Virus record (IMG/VR): IMGVR_UViG_3300042866_000819
Span: 1 to 51,766 of that record
Origin: a virus
Length of the DNA stretch: 51,766 nt
Reading direction: 5' to 3' (one strand)
Below the pieces are notes generated by a model that was given only the letters and a program-made list of their open reading frames with translations, did no database searches and was not told the DNA's origin. Both the position numbers and the translations under genes were made by a program. Shown in pieces: positions 23,568-31,064 of this stretch. Each line of letters starts with the position of its first letter. The stretch's first letter is position 1.

Positions 23568-24086
23568 GAACATATACCAAGCAACGCTGACATCGCTGAA
23601 ATAAGCGCACTCGCCCGCCGACAACGAGCACAGGAGCTTGAGCTCACCGTGTTAGAGGACTTGCTGAAATTAGCTAAGGCCGCGCTCAGGCAAACGCAAG
23701 AGGTAGACTTGCCGCTTGCTATGCAGCAGGCAGGAGTGGCCGAAATCAAACTACCCTCCGGCGAGAAGATCAGCATCAAAGATGATGTTTACGCGACCAT
23801 GCCGAAGGGCACTGCCTGCGACGCTGCGCTGCTATGGCTTCGAAATCATGGGTTGGGTGACGTTATCAAAAGCGAGGTCACGGTCTCATTCGGCAGAGAC
23901 GAAGAGGAGCAAGCCACCGCCCTGCTCGCTGAGTGTCATGTTAACGGCTGGAACAATGCAGCATTCGCCGCTACCGTGCACAACCAAACGCTTAAAGCAC
24001 TCATCCGTGAACGCCTCGCGAAGGGTGCTGAATTCCCGATGGAGTTGTTCGGCGCAGGAGTTGTAACGAAGGCGGTAATCAAATAA
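23565..24086 (+). CDS. Conserved phage replication-region protein
   Basis: The 173-residue protein starts with GTG. It has a long N-terminal coiled coil (about 8-50, LARRQRAQELELTVLEDLLK), then a folded domain with EIKLPSGEKISIKDDVYATM, AALLWLRNHGLGDVIKSEV and VTVSFGRDEEE, ending in a helical LKALIRERL and EFPMELFGAGVVTKAVIK. This arrangement is widespread in podoviruses next to SSB-like genes; its role is not established to my knowledge. Its consistent neighbourhood suggests a DNA-replication or recombination partner. Confidence 0.7.
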   Translation: MEHIPSNADIAEISALARRQRAQELELTVLEDLLKLAKAALRQTQEVDLPLAMQQAGVAEIKLPSGEKISIKDDVYATMPKGTACDAALLWLRNHGLGDVIKSEVTVSFGRDEEEQATALLAECHVNGWNNAAFAATVHNQTLKALIRERLAKGAEFPMELFGAGVVTKAVIK

Positions 24087-24146
24087 CACCCGCTTGAGTC
24101 GGACGGCGGTTTAAACAAGTCCGGCAAACCTTAGAAAGGAATCAAA

Positions 24147-24923
24147 ATGAGTAAAGGCATCGTAGAAGCACAGGAAACAAAAGTCGCAGTAATGGCACCT
24201 CAGTTCGAGGACGACGCAGGCGCGGGATTCGAGCAAGCAGATTCAAGCGCGTATGCCATTCCCTTTCTGTCCGTCTTGCAAAGCATGTCACCGCAATGCA
24301 AGAAGTCAGACGGAGCGTATATCAAGGGCGCGGAGGAGGGCATGTTATACAACTCCGTTTCACAGGAAATAATTGACGGCACGACAGGTGCGATCGTCAT
24401 CCCCTGCTACTTCAAGCGCAGTTTTATCAAATGGGCACCGCGTGACAGCGGCGGCGGGTTCAAGGGGGAATTGACTCCATCCGACCCGCAAGTGGCGGCG
24501 GGTGTGGTGGATAACGATGGGCGGTTGATAGATAGCGAAGGCAACCTGCTATCCGACACCCGCACCCATTATGTGCTGGTGCTGGACGGCAAAGGCGGAT
24601 ATCAACCTGCTGTAATCAGTCTCGCCAGTTCACAGATCAAGAAGTCGCGCCAGTGGATGAGCAAGATGAACGGCATCAAGATGCAACGCGCTGACGGTAC
24701 ACACTTCACCCCGGCGATGTTCAGTCACCAGTACCGCATCACAACAGTATCGGAGAGCAACGACAAGGGCAGCTGGTTCGGCCTTAAAGTCGAGACACTC
24801 GGCGCGGTTGAAAGCGCAGAGCTATATCAAGCGGCGAAAGCCTTCCGCGATGCGGTGTCTAGCGGTGAGGTCAAGGAGCAAGTGCGCACCACCGATGGAA
24901 TGGAAAAAGATATACCGTTTTAA
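24147..24923 (+). CDS. Putative single-stranded DNA-binding protein
   Basis: The 258-residue protein belongs to a widespread phage family found with replication genes (YAIPFLSVLQSMSPQCKKSD near the start, IVIPCYFKRSFIKWAPR, SRQWMSKMNGIKMQ). It ends in GMEKDIPF, which matches the D-I-P-F tip by which bacterial SSB proteins recruit replication partners. A classical OB-fold motif is not obvious by eye. A SSB function is inferred from tail, size and location. It is preceded by TTAGAAAGGAATC. Confidence 0.68.
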   Translation: MSKGIVEAQETKVAVMAPQFEDDAGAGFEQADSSAYAIPFLSVLQSMSPQCKKSDGAYIKGAEEGMLYNSVSQEIIDGTTGAIVIPCYFKRSFIKWAPRDSGGGFKGELTPSDPQVAAGVVDNDGRLIDSEGNLLSDTRTHYVLVLDGKGGYQPAVISLASSQIKKSRQWMSKMNGIKMQRADGTHFTPAMFSHQYRITTVSESNDKGSWFGLKVETLGAVESAELYQAAKAFRDAVSSGEVKEQVRTTDGMEKDIPF

Positions 24924-24991
24924 TCGCCCGACTGACCGCCGTAAGCGGTCACCAAACAACCAACAGCAACGACAATAATGACGGGGCAGTG

Positions 24992-25216
24992 ATGAAAGCA
25001 ACAATTGCATTCTTAAAACAGTTCAACGCGTGGCGGCGCGGGGATGAAACAGTCCCACGCCCGCACCCCGCAGCGATAGGGGTAGAGCTTGATCGCGCGA
25101 TACGCGCAACGGAACGCTATGAAAAAGTGCGCATATTGAACCCTCGCCAGTTCAAAGCCTTGTGGGATCGCAACATGAAGGGTGAGCGGTTTGATGATTT
25201 GGTGGACGGCCTATGA
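24992..25216 (+). CDS. Small hypothetical protein
   Basis: A 74-residue basic protein (MKATIAFLKQFNAWRRGDET at its start). A hairpin GACCGC/GCGGTC lies upstream at about 24933-24949 without a U-tract. The stop overlaps the next ATG as ATGA. I prefer the ATG at 24992 over the in-frame GTG immediately before it. No family recognised. Confidence 0.55.
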   Translation: MKATIAFLKQFNAWRRGDETVPRPHPAAIGVELDRAIRATERYEKVRILNPRQFKALWDRNMKGERFDDLVDGL

Positions 25217-25401
25217 TTTCGATAGTGAATGTCGCGCCAAATGCTAAGCATTCCGGACCGCACGTGTACGAGCTACGCATAAACAGCCTTGTGATAACGC
25301 GCTTTGTGCATAATCGTGAGGAAAGTCTGGCAATATGCCTACGCAAAGCAGCGACCGCCGTTGACGATGCTCAATTACAACGATTGATAGACGCGCTATG
25401 A
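25213..25401 (+). CDS. Small hypothetical protein
   Basis: A 62-residue protein beginning MISIVNVAPNAKHSGPHVYE, with beta strands then a helical end. ATGA overlaps join it to both neighbours. It is likely translated as part of this chain; function unknown. Confidence 0.5.
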   Translation: MISIVNVAPNAKHSGPHVYELRINSLVITRFVHNREESLAICLRKAATAVDDAQLQRLIDAL

Positions 25402-25850
25402 AGCCTGAAACGAGATTGTGGAAAAGGATGCAACCGGGCATTGCGCCATTTTGTTTTGCGCAGAGAATTGAGAATCTGGTCGGCGAAGGTGTGCCCGATG
25501 TCGTGTTGCATTCGCGAGTTAGCGGACATTGCGCGTTCGTTGAGCTGAAATGCAGGCTTTTAATGCCAGTTAGGGAGAGTACCACTATTTTTAAGGGCGA
25601 TTACGGCCTGCGCCCTGAGCAGGTGGCATGGATATACGGGCGTGCGATGGCTGGCGCGAATGTTTGGATCTTAGGGCAGGGGGGTGATTGGCTCGTTTTG
25701 GTCCACGGCAAGCATGCACGGGAATTGGAAAGTATGACGGCGGATGGTCTAATTCAGGTAGCGGGTTGGTACGGCGCAGCTCGTAAGACGGATTGGAAAG
25801 CTATGCTGGAAGCGGTTTTTAGAAATATTTTAGACAAAGAGGAAAAATAA
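25398..25850 (+). CDS. VRR-NUC / PD-(D/E)XK nuclease (probable Holliday-junction resolvase)
   Basis: The 150-residue protein has the nuclease signature ENLVGEGVPDVVLHS (Glu near 25, Asp34) followed by CAFVELKCR (Glu49-x-Lys51) and GLRPEQVAW, the usual order in VRR-NUC and related phage resolvase-like enzymes. It would resolve branched DNA before packaging or act in recombination. It sits after the SSB-like gene and ahead of the terminase. Confidence 0.78.
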   Translation: MKPETRLWKRMQPGIAPFCFAQRIENLVGEGVPDVVLHSRVSGHCAFVELKCRLLMPVRESTTIFKGDYGLRPEQVAWIYGRAMAGANVWILGQGGDWLVLVHGKHARELESMTADGLIQVAGWYGAARKTDWKAMLEAVFRNILDKEEK

Positions 25851-26132
25851 ATGAAAATCACAATTCACATATACCAAGAGCAGTACACATGGGAAAAATC
25901 AGGACGCATCGAAGTCTACTCGTTCAAGCACGACAATTCACCAGAACGGCTCTGGCTTGATTCACACGAAATTGATCTTCCTGGGGTAGAGCTTATGCCT
26001 GATGCCACGCGGACAATATTACAGATTGCAGAATTGCGGGAAGAGGCTGCGCAGTTGCAATCAAAAGTGAATCAGCAACTGAGCGAAATAGAACGCAAAA
26101 TTGTCGCCGCTTCGCAATTATGCAACCGTTAG
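25851..26132 (+). CDS. Small hypothetical protein
   Basis: A 93-residue protein: an N-terminal beta-rich half (MKITIHIYQEQYTWEKSGRI) and a C-terminal coiled coil (about 62-90, LREEAAQLQSKVNQQLSEIE). It directly abuts the nuclease stop. Function unknown; the coiled coil suggests an oligomer. Confidence 0.5.
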   Translation: MKITIHIYQEQYTWEKSGRIEVYSFKHDNSPERLWLDSHEIDLPGVELMPDATRTILQIAELREEAAQLQSKVNQQLSEIERKIVAASQLCNR

Positions 26133-26551
26133 TCGTTAAACCGCACCGCAGGACATGGGAGCAATGCCCCCGTGTGTGCGTAGTGTGTGGTGAAACCCAC
26201 GCGGAAGGACAGCCAACGCCCAGCGGCAGGCAGTGCAAACAGGTGCAACCAAGCCGCTACGTTCCGACTCACGCGAAGATAGGCCGTCCGCCGAAGGTTG
26301 CTGTTGACCGCACCTGCAAGATGTGCGGTGTGGCGAAGGCAACCGACCAGTTCAACGGGCTGCATTCGTTCCGCTGCTTGGCCTGTTGGGAGGAGGTGAA
26401 GGCGCAGTCCGTCGTGAAACAGCAATTGCTCAACGCAACATGGCGCGCCAACAATGCGGAGAAGGTAAGGGCGATTAACGCGGCTGGCAATAAGCGGTGG
26501 CGGGAGAAGCAGAAACTTAAGAAGGAGGCGGCAGATGAAACCAACACATAG
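26120..26551 (+). CDS. Zinc-ribbon protein
   Basis: The 143-residue protein has two Cys pairs near the start (CPRVCVVCGETH) and a second knuckle (CKMCGVAKATDQF...CLAC), followed by a basic, helical tail (KVRAINAAGNKRWREKQKLK). The second motif is like the zinc-binding part of endonuclease VII-type and HNH proteins, but the catalytic residues are not clear. It is probably a DNA-binding protein. Confidence 0.6.
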   Translation: MQPLVVKPHRRTWEQCPRVCVVCGETHAEGQPTPSGRQCKQVQPSRYVPTHAKIGRPPKVAVDRTCKMCGVAKATDQFNGLHSFRCLACWEEVKAQSVVKQQLLNATWRANNAEKVRAINAAGNKRWREKQKLKKEAADETNT

Positions 26552-26807
26552 ACGAATTGTAAGGGACGCCGAGTGTTACCAGTGGACGGGTGATAATACT
26601 CAGGAAATCGTAGATTTTTTAGGTAAGCACGGCATGGTCGGCAGTCTATATCGAGACAAGTTCCTATCGGTACGAAAAGACGGATTCGTCGTGCATACGA
26701 TGTGGCCTGGCAGTTGGGTGATAGAAGGCGAGGATCACGAAATCAGGTTTTACAGCGATGAAAAGTTTCGGACGATGTACCAAACTATCCCGCAAGGGTT
26801 GTCGTGA
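26535..26807 (+). CDS. Small conserved phage protein
   Basis: The 90-residue protein (MKPTHRRIVRDAECYQWTGD at its start) has the pattern 'P.A.Q..G....V..F' and MWPGSWVIEGEDHEIRFYSD, typical of small phage proteins with a 'PGDW.' core. The role is unknown. A strong AAGGAGGCGGCAG ribosome site precedes the ATG, within the previous gene. Confidence 0.6.
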   Translation: MKPTHRRIVRDAECYQWTGDNTQEIVDFLGKHGMVGSLYRDKFLSVRKDGFVVHTMWPGSWVIEGEDHEIRFYSDEKFRTMYQTIPQGLS

Positions 26808-26820
26808 TTTTTCATAACGG

Positions 26821-27085
26821 GGTGCGCTGATGTTGAACCCAGTCTTATCAGCGTAGCACGCGGCGGTATGGTTCACGGCGTAAATAAACTGCCAAGCCGC
26901 CCAACCTCTGCCCTCAACAATCGCAATGAGGGAACGAAAACTGGAAAGCGATGACAGCTTGGAAAGACAAGCACCAACACAGCTGCACCCTGTTCCTGCG
27001 ATCTGCGATTAAAGGGTAAATCGCTTTCCCTGTGGGCGCGGACAGGTTCAGGGTGCAGCTGTGTTGGTGAACGTAGCGGCAACAC
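26821..27085 (+). ncRNA. Structured non-coding region upstream of the large terminase gene
   Basis: No gene is plausible here (26808-27103). Stems by eye: CGCTGAT/ATCAGCG (26825-26831/26847-26853); CCCTCA/TGAGGG (26911-26916/26927-26932); a perfect 21-bp pair at 26972-26992/27049-27069; GCGATT/AATCGC inside its loop (27005-27010/27019-27024); and GGAAAGCGAT/ATCGCTTTCC (26943-26952/27020-27029), which crosses the 21-bp stem as a pseudoknot. GTGTTG/CAACAC (27061-27066/27080-27085) competes with the 21-bp stem just before the next ribosome site. No U-tract follows, so a plain terminator is unlikely. A phage ncRNA, a leader switch or a packaging/DNA site are the options. Confidence 0.55.
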
Positions 27086-27103
27086 TTTTAGAAAGGAAGA
27101 ACC

Positions 27104-27199
27104 ATGTTCATAAGTGGCTGGAAATATATAAAAGTCGGCTTGTTAGCGGTGTCGGTAACAGTGGGAGCGTGGTATTTATTCTTCCACACCCTGCCATGA
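27104..27199 (+). CDS. Small single-pass membrane protein
   Basis: A 31-residue peptide (MFISGWKYIKVGLLAVSVTV at its start) with one hydrophobic helix. It has a good ribosome site (TTTAGAAAGGAAGAACC) and stops 9 bp before the terminase start. It may be mainly a leader that couples the structured region to terminase translation, or a genuine small membrane protein. Confidence 0.5.
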   Translation: MFISGWKYIKVGLLAVSVTVGAWYLFFHTLP

Positions 27200-27208
27200 G
27201 ACCGCACA

Positions 27209-28606
27209 ATGGATGTTGACATACTATCAAGCGTTAACTGGAAGGCACTTCCGAGTGCTGACAGAATAGCGTATGTGGCGCATGCTGAATGGCTTAGCAA
27301 AGCACACCCGTATCAAGTGCCGCCGCCTATGGAGATGGATTGGTACGTATGGCTCTTGCTTGCTGGCCGTGGAGCCGGGAAGACCGCTGCCGCTGCCGAG
27401 GGTCTTTGGTGGTGGGCGTGGACGTATCGATTCAGGAGCTTGGTTCTGGCACCCACCAGTAACGACTTGAAGCACACTTGTTTTGAGGGTCAGTCGGGCT
27501 TGCTAAGCGTGATTCCCAGCAAATTGATCCAGTCCTACAATAAATCCGAGCATCAGATCATCCTAACCAACGGTGGTTCAATTCGCGGCATATCCGCTGA
27601 CTCTTATGAACGCTTGCGCGGTCCACAGTTTCACGCCGCGTGGTGCGACGAATTAGCAGCATTCAACTATCTCGGAGAAGGTCAGGCATGGGACATGATG
27701 AACATGGGCTTGCGCTTGGGTGACAGTCCGCGTGTCATTGTGACAACCACGCCGCGTAACAAGGAGTTGATTCTCGAACTCATAGATCGTGAGGGTGATG
27801 ATGTAATCATAGACCGTGCCACCACATACGCAAACATCAAGAATCTCTCCAGCACATTTTCCAAGCAGCTAGAGAGGTACAAGGGCAGCAAGCTGTACGA
27901 CCAAGAGGTATTGGGGCAGGTTATTGATCTTGAGGTCGGCAAAGTAGTTAGCAGGTCGATGTTCAAGCTGTGGCCGCATTCGAAAGCGTTTCCGAAGTTT
28001 GAATACATTGTGCAGAGTTATGACTGCGCATTTACTGACAAACTGTGGAATGACCCTACGGCCATGACCACATGGGGGGTTTTCAAGCCGCTTGATGGTC
28101 CGATGTCGATTCTGCTTATCGATTGTTGGGAAGAGCACCTAACCTTCCCAAGCCTCAAGCCGAAAGTGATTGAAGAATTTGGAGTAGTGTACGGCGAAGG
28201 CGTTGATGCAAGACGGCCTGATATGATACTGGTGGAAGACAAAGCTGCTGGAATTAGCTTGATTCAAGAACTCCAGAAAGCCTACCTGCCAGTCAGGGCA
28301 TGGAATCCGGGCAGGGCAGATAAAATGCAAAGGCTTCAAATAACAGCGTCTGTATTCACGTCTGGCCGGGTATGGCTTCCTGAGAACAAAACCAAGCGCG
28401 GGTATGTGAGAGGTTGGGCAGAAGGTATGTTGAGCCAGCTTTGCAGCTTTCCAGATAGCACTCGTGATGACTACGTGGACTCGACCACACAGGCTATACG
28501 GTTCCTGTCAGACACCGGATGGATTGAAATAAACTCACAACCATATGACCCAGATTCAGATTCAGACGAAAGCAACGATATGCAAGGCAACCCATACGCA
28601 GTTTAA
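27209..28606 (+). CDS. Terminase large subunit (packaging ATPase/nuclease)
   Basis: The 465-residue protein has Walker A LAGRGAGKTAAAAEG (about 51-65), Walker B HAAWCDELAAF (about 145-155), the coupling motif VTTTPRN (C-motif), and RNase H-like nuclease residues in YDCAFTDK, ILVEDKAAG and DDYVDSTTQA. It drives DNA into the procapsid and cuts the concatemer. It is encoded at the end of the rightward unit, opposite in strand and about 19 kb from the small terminase gene, which is unusual. Its acidic tail (SDSDESND) follows the nuclease. Confidence 0.93.
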   Translation: MDVDILSSVNWKALPSADRIAYVAHAEWLSKAHPYQVPPPMEMDWYVWLLLAGRGAGKTAAAAEGLWWWAWTYRFRSLVLAPTSNDLKHTCFEGQSGLLSVIPSKLIQSYNKSEHQIILTNGGSIRGISADSYERLRGPQFHAAWCDELAAFNYLGEGQAWDMMNMGLRLGDSPRVIVTTTPRNKELILELIDREGDDVIIDRATTYANIKNLSSTFSKQLERYKGSKLYDQEVLGQVIDLEVGKVVSRSMFKLWPHSKAFPKFEYIVQSYDCAFTDKLWNDPTAMTTWGVFKPLDGPMSILLIDCWEEHLTFPSLKPKVIEEFGVVYGEGVDARRPDMILVEDKAAGISLIQELQKAYLPVRAWNPGRADKMQRLQITASVFTSGRVWLPENKTKRGYVRGWAEGMLSQLCSFPDSTRDDYVDSTTQAIRFLSDTGWIEINSQPYDPDSDSDESNDMQGNPYAV

Positions 28607-28621
28607 CTAAAGGAGAATGAA

Positions 28622-28852
28622 ATGAAATTATTATACACAGCACTACTCGTGGCTGCTGGCGCACTGCTGTTTAATAGTGAATACATCGCTAGCATAGGTT
28701 TCTTCATCTCCGGTATTTGCTTGGCCGTTGCTGCGAGTGTGCGTGACAAATATGAGATAGATATGGTGATTAAAGATCGTCAACTCGCAGTAGAACGTGA
28801 GTATAGATACGTATGTGTGGATAATTACATCAAACAAAGGGGAACGGTATGA
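28622..28852 (+). CDS. Small membrane protein
   Basis: The 76-residue protein has two adjacent hydrophobic segments (about 2-18 and 20-42: MKLLYTALLVAAGALLF, then ASIGFFISGICLAVAASV) and a charged C-terminal helix. It follows terminase with AAAGGAGAATGAA as ribosome site. It is not next to the lysis cassette, so a holin role is only possible, not supported. Confidence 0.6.
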   Translation: MKLLYTALLVAAGALLFNSEYIASIGFFISGICLAVAASVRDKYEIDMVIKDRQLAVEREYRYVCVDNYIKQRGTV

Positions 28853-28926
28853 TCTATACAGAAGAGCTGCGCAATAATGTACGAAAGAGAAAGAATGAGG
28901 CTACTTGCACACGAGCTTTTAAATAG
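28849..28926 (+). CDS. Tiny hypothetical peptide
   Basis: A 25-residue basic frame (MIYTEELRNNVRKRKNEATC) whose ATG overlaps the preceding stop as ATGA, with AGGGGAACGGT in front. Another overlapping frame (about 28878-28982) is equally short. Coding status is uncertain. Confidence 0.3.
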   Translation: MIYTEELRNNVRKRKNEATCTRAFK

Positions 28927-28943
28927 CAGAGGGGAGAACGAAA

Positions 28944-29768
28944 ATGATAAATTTAGAAAATGTGATAAAAGCAGCGCGTAAAATTGATTATTTTGGTTTA
29001 CTGGGAAAAGAATATATTCTTGTTGACTTCTTGAAATCCTACAACGACCTGCAAGAAAAAGCCTGCTCCGATCCAGAAGCATGGCGTGAGAAATGCCGCG
29101 AGAAGCAAGCGGCGGGGGTGAAGTACGCGTGGCGAGACAAACTCGGAAACTGGAGAATGGAGGAGCAATTGGTTTTTTGTTTTGATAAAGAAAACTACCG
29201 AGAAGTTGTTGAAACACCCAAGCCACCGTTCCCTGATCTCGGAGGAATTCAGAACAGAATCCGCGAAGCACTAAACATAGAGGGGAAACATGGTAACTGG
29301 AACTTCGACCCGTACATGCATGGTATGTACAACGGGATGGAATTTGCCTTATCCATTGCAGAAGATAGAGAGCCTCAATATAAGGATGCTCCTGCACGCT
29401 GGCTATACAAGTGCAAAGGCATAGAAGAAACGCCCAAGCCAACAATCCCACACATAGCAGAACGCAAACTCTGGCTGGCACAGAGAGAGGCGGGTACGAA
29501 TGAGGTGTGGCAGATAAAGTATCCACCAGCAGGGAATTGGGTAGATATAGCCGATGGCACGGAGCCTCACTGGTGTCCTCAACATGAATACCGCGTAAAG
29601 CCCAAGACCGAAAAGCGGTATATGGCTATGGTTAAAACGGCAGAGGCTCGCCGAGTAATAGCCGTTTCATCCCGTGATGAGGAAACAAAAGAACAGTTTA
29701 GGGAACGGGTGATATATAGCCGCTGGACTTTACTTGGTGACATCGTTGAGAGGGAGACGGAGCTATGA
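28944..29768 (+). CDS. Hypothetical protein with two phage-type modules
   Basis: The 274-residue protein contains a module GNWNFDPYMHGMYNGMEFAL (about 116-135) and a second module KLWLAQREAGTNEVWQIKYP, GNWVDIADGTEPHWCPQHEY (about 175-216). Both recur, in varying arrangement, in hypothetical proteins of many phages. No catalytic motif is clear. A good GGGGAGAACGAAA ribosome site precedes the ATG. Confidence 0.6.
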   Translation: MINLENVIKAARKIDYFGLLGKEYILVDFLKSYNDLQEKACSDPEAWREKCREKQAAGVKYAWRDKLGNWRMEEQLVFCFDKENYREVVETPKPPFPDLGGIQNRIREALNIEGKHGNWNFDPYMHGMYNGMEFALSIAEDREPQYKDAPARWLYKCKGIEETPKPTIPHIAERKLWLAQREAGTNEVWQIKYPPAGNWVDIADGTEPHWCPQHEYRVKPKTEKRYMAMVKTAEARRVIAVSSRDEETKEQFRERVIYSRWTLLGDIVERETEL

Positions 29769-30085
29769 GTGACGGAACGTTATTAGGAGACAGGAAAGCA
29801 GCCGCTGACGTGGTCAGGCGAAAAGAGGGGTATAGATTGGTCGTTGAATATTTGGACGCGGTAGAAGCGGAGCTGGCGGTGCTACGCTCTTTTGTTGATA
29901 AAATTTTGCCGCTATCCAAGCAGGCGGATGTGTCGTCCGAAGAAATTGCTATCATAGGGGCTAAGCACGGACTACTGATCAAATCGACTGTCTATAAAGC
30001 GTGCTCACCGGGCTGCATATGCGATGACACGTTCAGCGAAGAAGAGTTTGCAGCGGGCGTGGCGTGTTATTGTTTAAAATCTTGA
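29765..30085 (+). CDS. Hypothetical Cys-containing protein
   Basis: The 106-residue protein has a helical N-terminus and a C-terminal CSPGCICDDTFSEEEFAAGV, CYC pattern similar to small phage proteins with a zinc-knuckle-like end. The ATG overlaps the upstream stop (ATGA). Function unknown. Confidence 0.55.
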   Translation: MSDGTLLGDRKAAADVVRRKEGYRLVVEYLDAVEAELAVLRSFVDKILPLSKQADVSSEEIAIIGAKHGLLIKSTVYKACSPGCICDDTFSEEEFAAGVACYCLKS

Positions 30086-30100
30086 GAGATAGGCGAAATT

Positions 30101-30529
30101 ATGAGACTCATCATCGAAACGATTGATACCGTAAATGAAGACGACACACGAGACAATGAATTTGTGCAGCTAATAGAGCGGCGCATTGGCGAATTTTACG
30201 ATGTGTACCCCGTTCAATCATACCAGTGCATGGATCGCTTTTTAACAAGCGATGGGGCGATTGTAGAGATCGTCGCGGTGTCTTTTGTTCTCGAAACGCC
30301 TAACAATGAGGGGTGTCACGAAAGATTGACAAGCAAAATGTGTGACGAAATACTCTCCTTTTGGAAGGAAAAAGCATTCGTCGTCTGGCGGAAGCGACCA
30401 GAGTTCAGAGTGGACAATAATATCAACGGAGAGTCAGTAGTGCGACTACGCCTCAGGATAGGTGGGCATGGCGATGTGCTATTGCCTGAAAACGCTCACA
30501 GGGAAGGTTACCCCATTCCGCTTATTTGA
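30101..30529 (+). CDS. Hypothetical protein, last gene of the rightward unit
   Basis: The 142-residue protein (MRLIIETIDTVNEDDTRDNE at its start) has a beta/alpha look and no recognised motif. Ribosome site GAGAGATAGGCG. Its 3' end overlaps the 3' end of the oppositely oriented transglycosylase gene by 8 bp, leaving no room for a separate terminator. Confidence 0.55.
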   Translation: MRLIIETIDTVNEDDTRDNEFVQLIERRIGEFYDVYPVQSYQCMDRFLTSDGAIVEIVAVSFVLETPNNEGCHERLTSKMCDEILSFWKEKAFVVWRKRPEFRVDNNINGESVVRLRLRIGGHGDVLLPENAHREGYPIPLI

Positions 30530-31064
30530 GACTCTGCGACATTTCTTCCAATGGAGACACATACGCAGATTGATCGCCGTATCCAAGATGCGTACCGTTT
30601 GGAACAAGGGCATTAAGTGCTGTTGGTGGTGGCGTGGCGGTGGTAGCAAAACCGCCATAATTTCTGACCCTGTTCACGTAATCGTTAGTTTCTTTAGAGT
30701 ACGCCCGATCATTGGCATACGCGGTTGGTCCCGCATTATACGCACGTGCGATACCTTCAGGATCGTCCCCAAACCTATCACCAAGCACTTTCATATACAG
30801 CACTCCAAGTTCGATATTCTCTTCCGGATTTTTGGGGTCGAGTCGAATTCCTAGCTTCTTGAATACTGCATCGGCAGCATCCTGCTTGACCTGCATCACC
30901 CCTGTCGCCTTTTTCGCGTTAACCCCAGCATCAAAAAGACGGCTTTCTGCCATCCCTTGCGCCAGCGCCAAATCAGGCGAAACGCCGTGTTTTACGGCAG
31001 CACCATGAATTCGCCATGCTATTTCGAGTTGCGTGGGGGTGAGTTTAGAATAGTCGATGCTCAT
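30522..31064 (-). CDS. Virion-associated lytic transglycosylase
   Basis: The 180-residue SLT-type protein has the catalytic Glu40 in GMAESRLF, ATGVMQVKQDAAD (the G-V-M-Q motif) and ARAYNAGPTAY. Such enzymes cleave peptidoglycan during entry and in podoviruses are often internal virion proteins. It is the last gene of the leftward unit and overlaps the preceding ejection-type gene. The C-terminal ~45 residues look disordered (TTATPPPTALNA). Confidence 0.85.
   Translation of the reverse strand: MSIDYSKLTPTQLEIAWRIHGAAVKHGVSPDLALAQGMAESRLFDAGVNAKKATGVMQVKQDAADAVFKKLGIRLDPKNPEENIELGVLYMKVLGDRFGDDPEGIARAYNAGPTAYANDRAYSKETNDYVNRVRNYGGFATTATPPPTALNALVPNGTHLGYGDQSAYVSPLEEMSQSLK

Noticed and set aside
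24933-24949. GACCGC/GCGGTC hairpin as terminator after the SSB-like gene
   Set aside because: Short stem with no T-run; coupled genes follow closely.
26972-27069. The 21-bp inverted repeat as a rho-independent terminator
   Set aside because: The loop is 56 bases and no U-tract follows; a 10-bp pairing crosses the stem, which fits a structured RNA or DNA site better.
26972-27069. The inverted repeat as a transposon or MITE
   Set aside because: No target-site duplication, no transposase, and only one copy in the genome.
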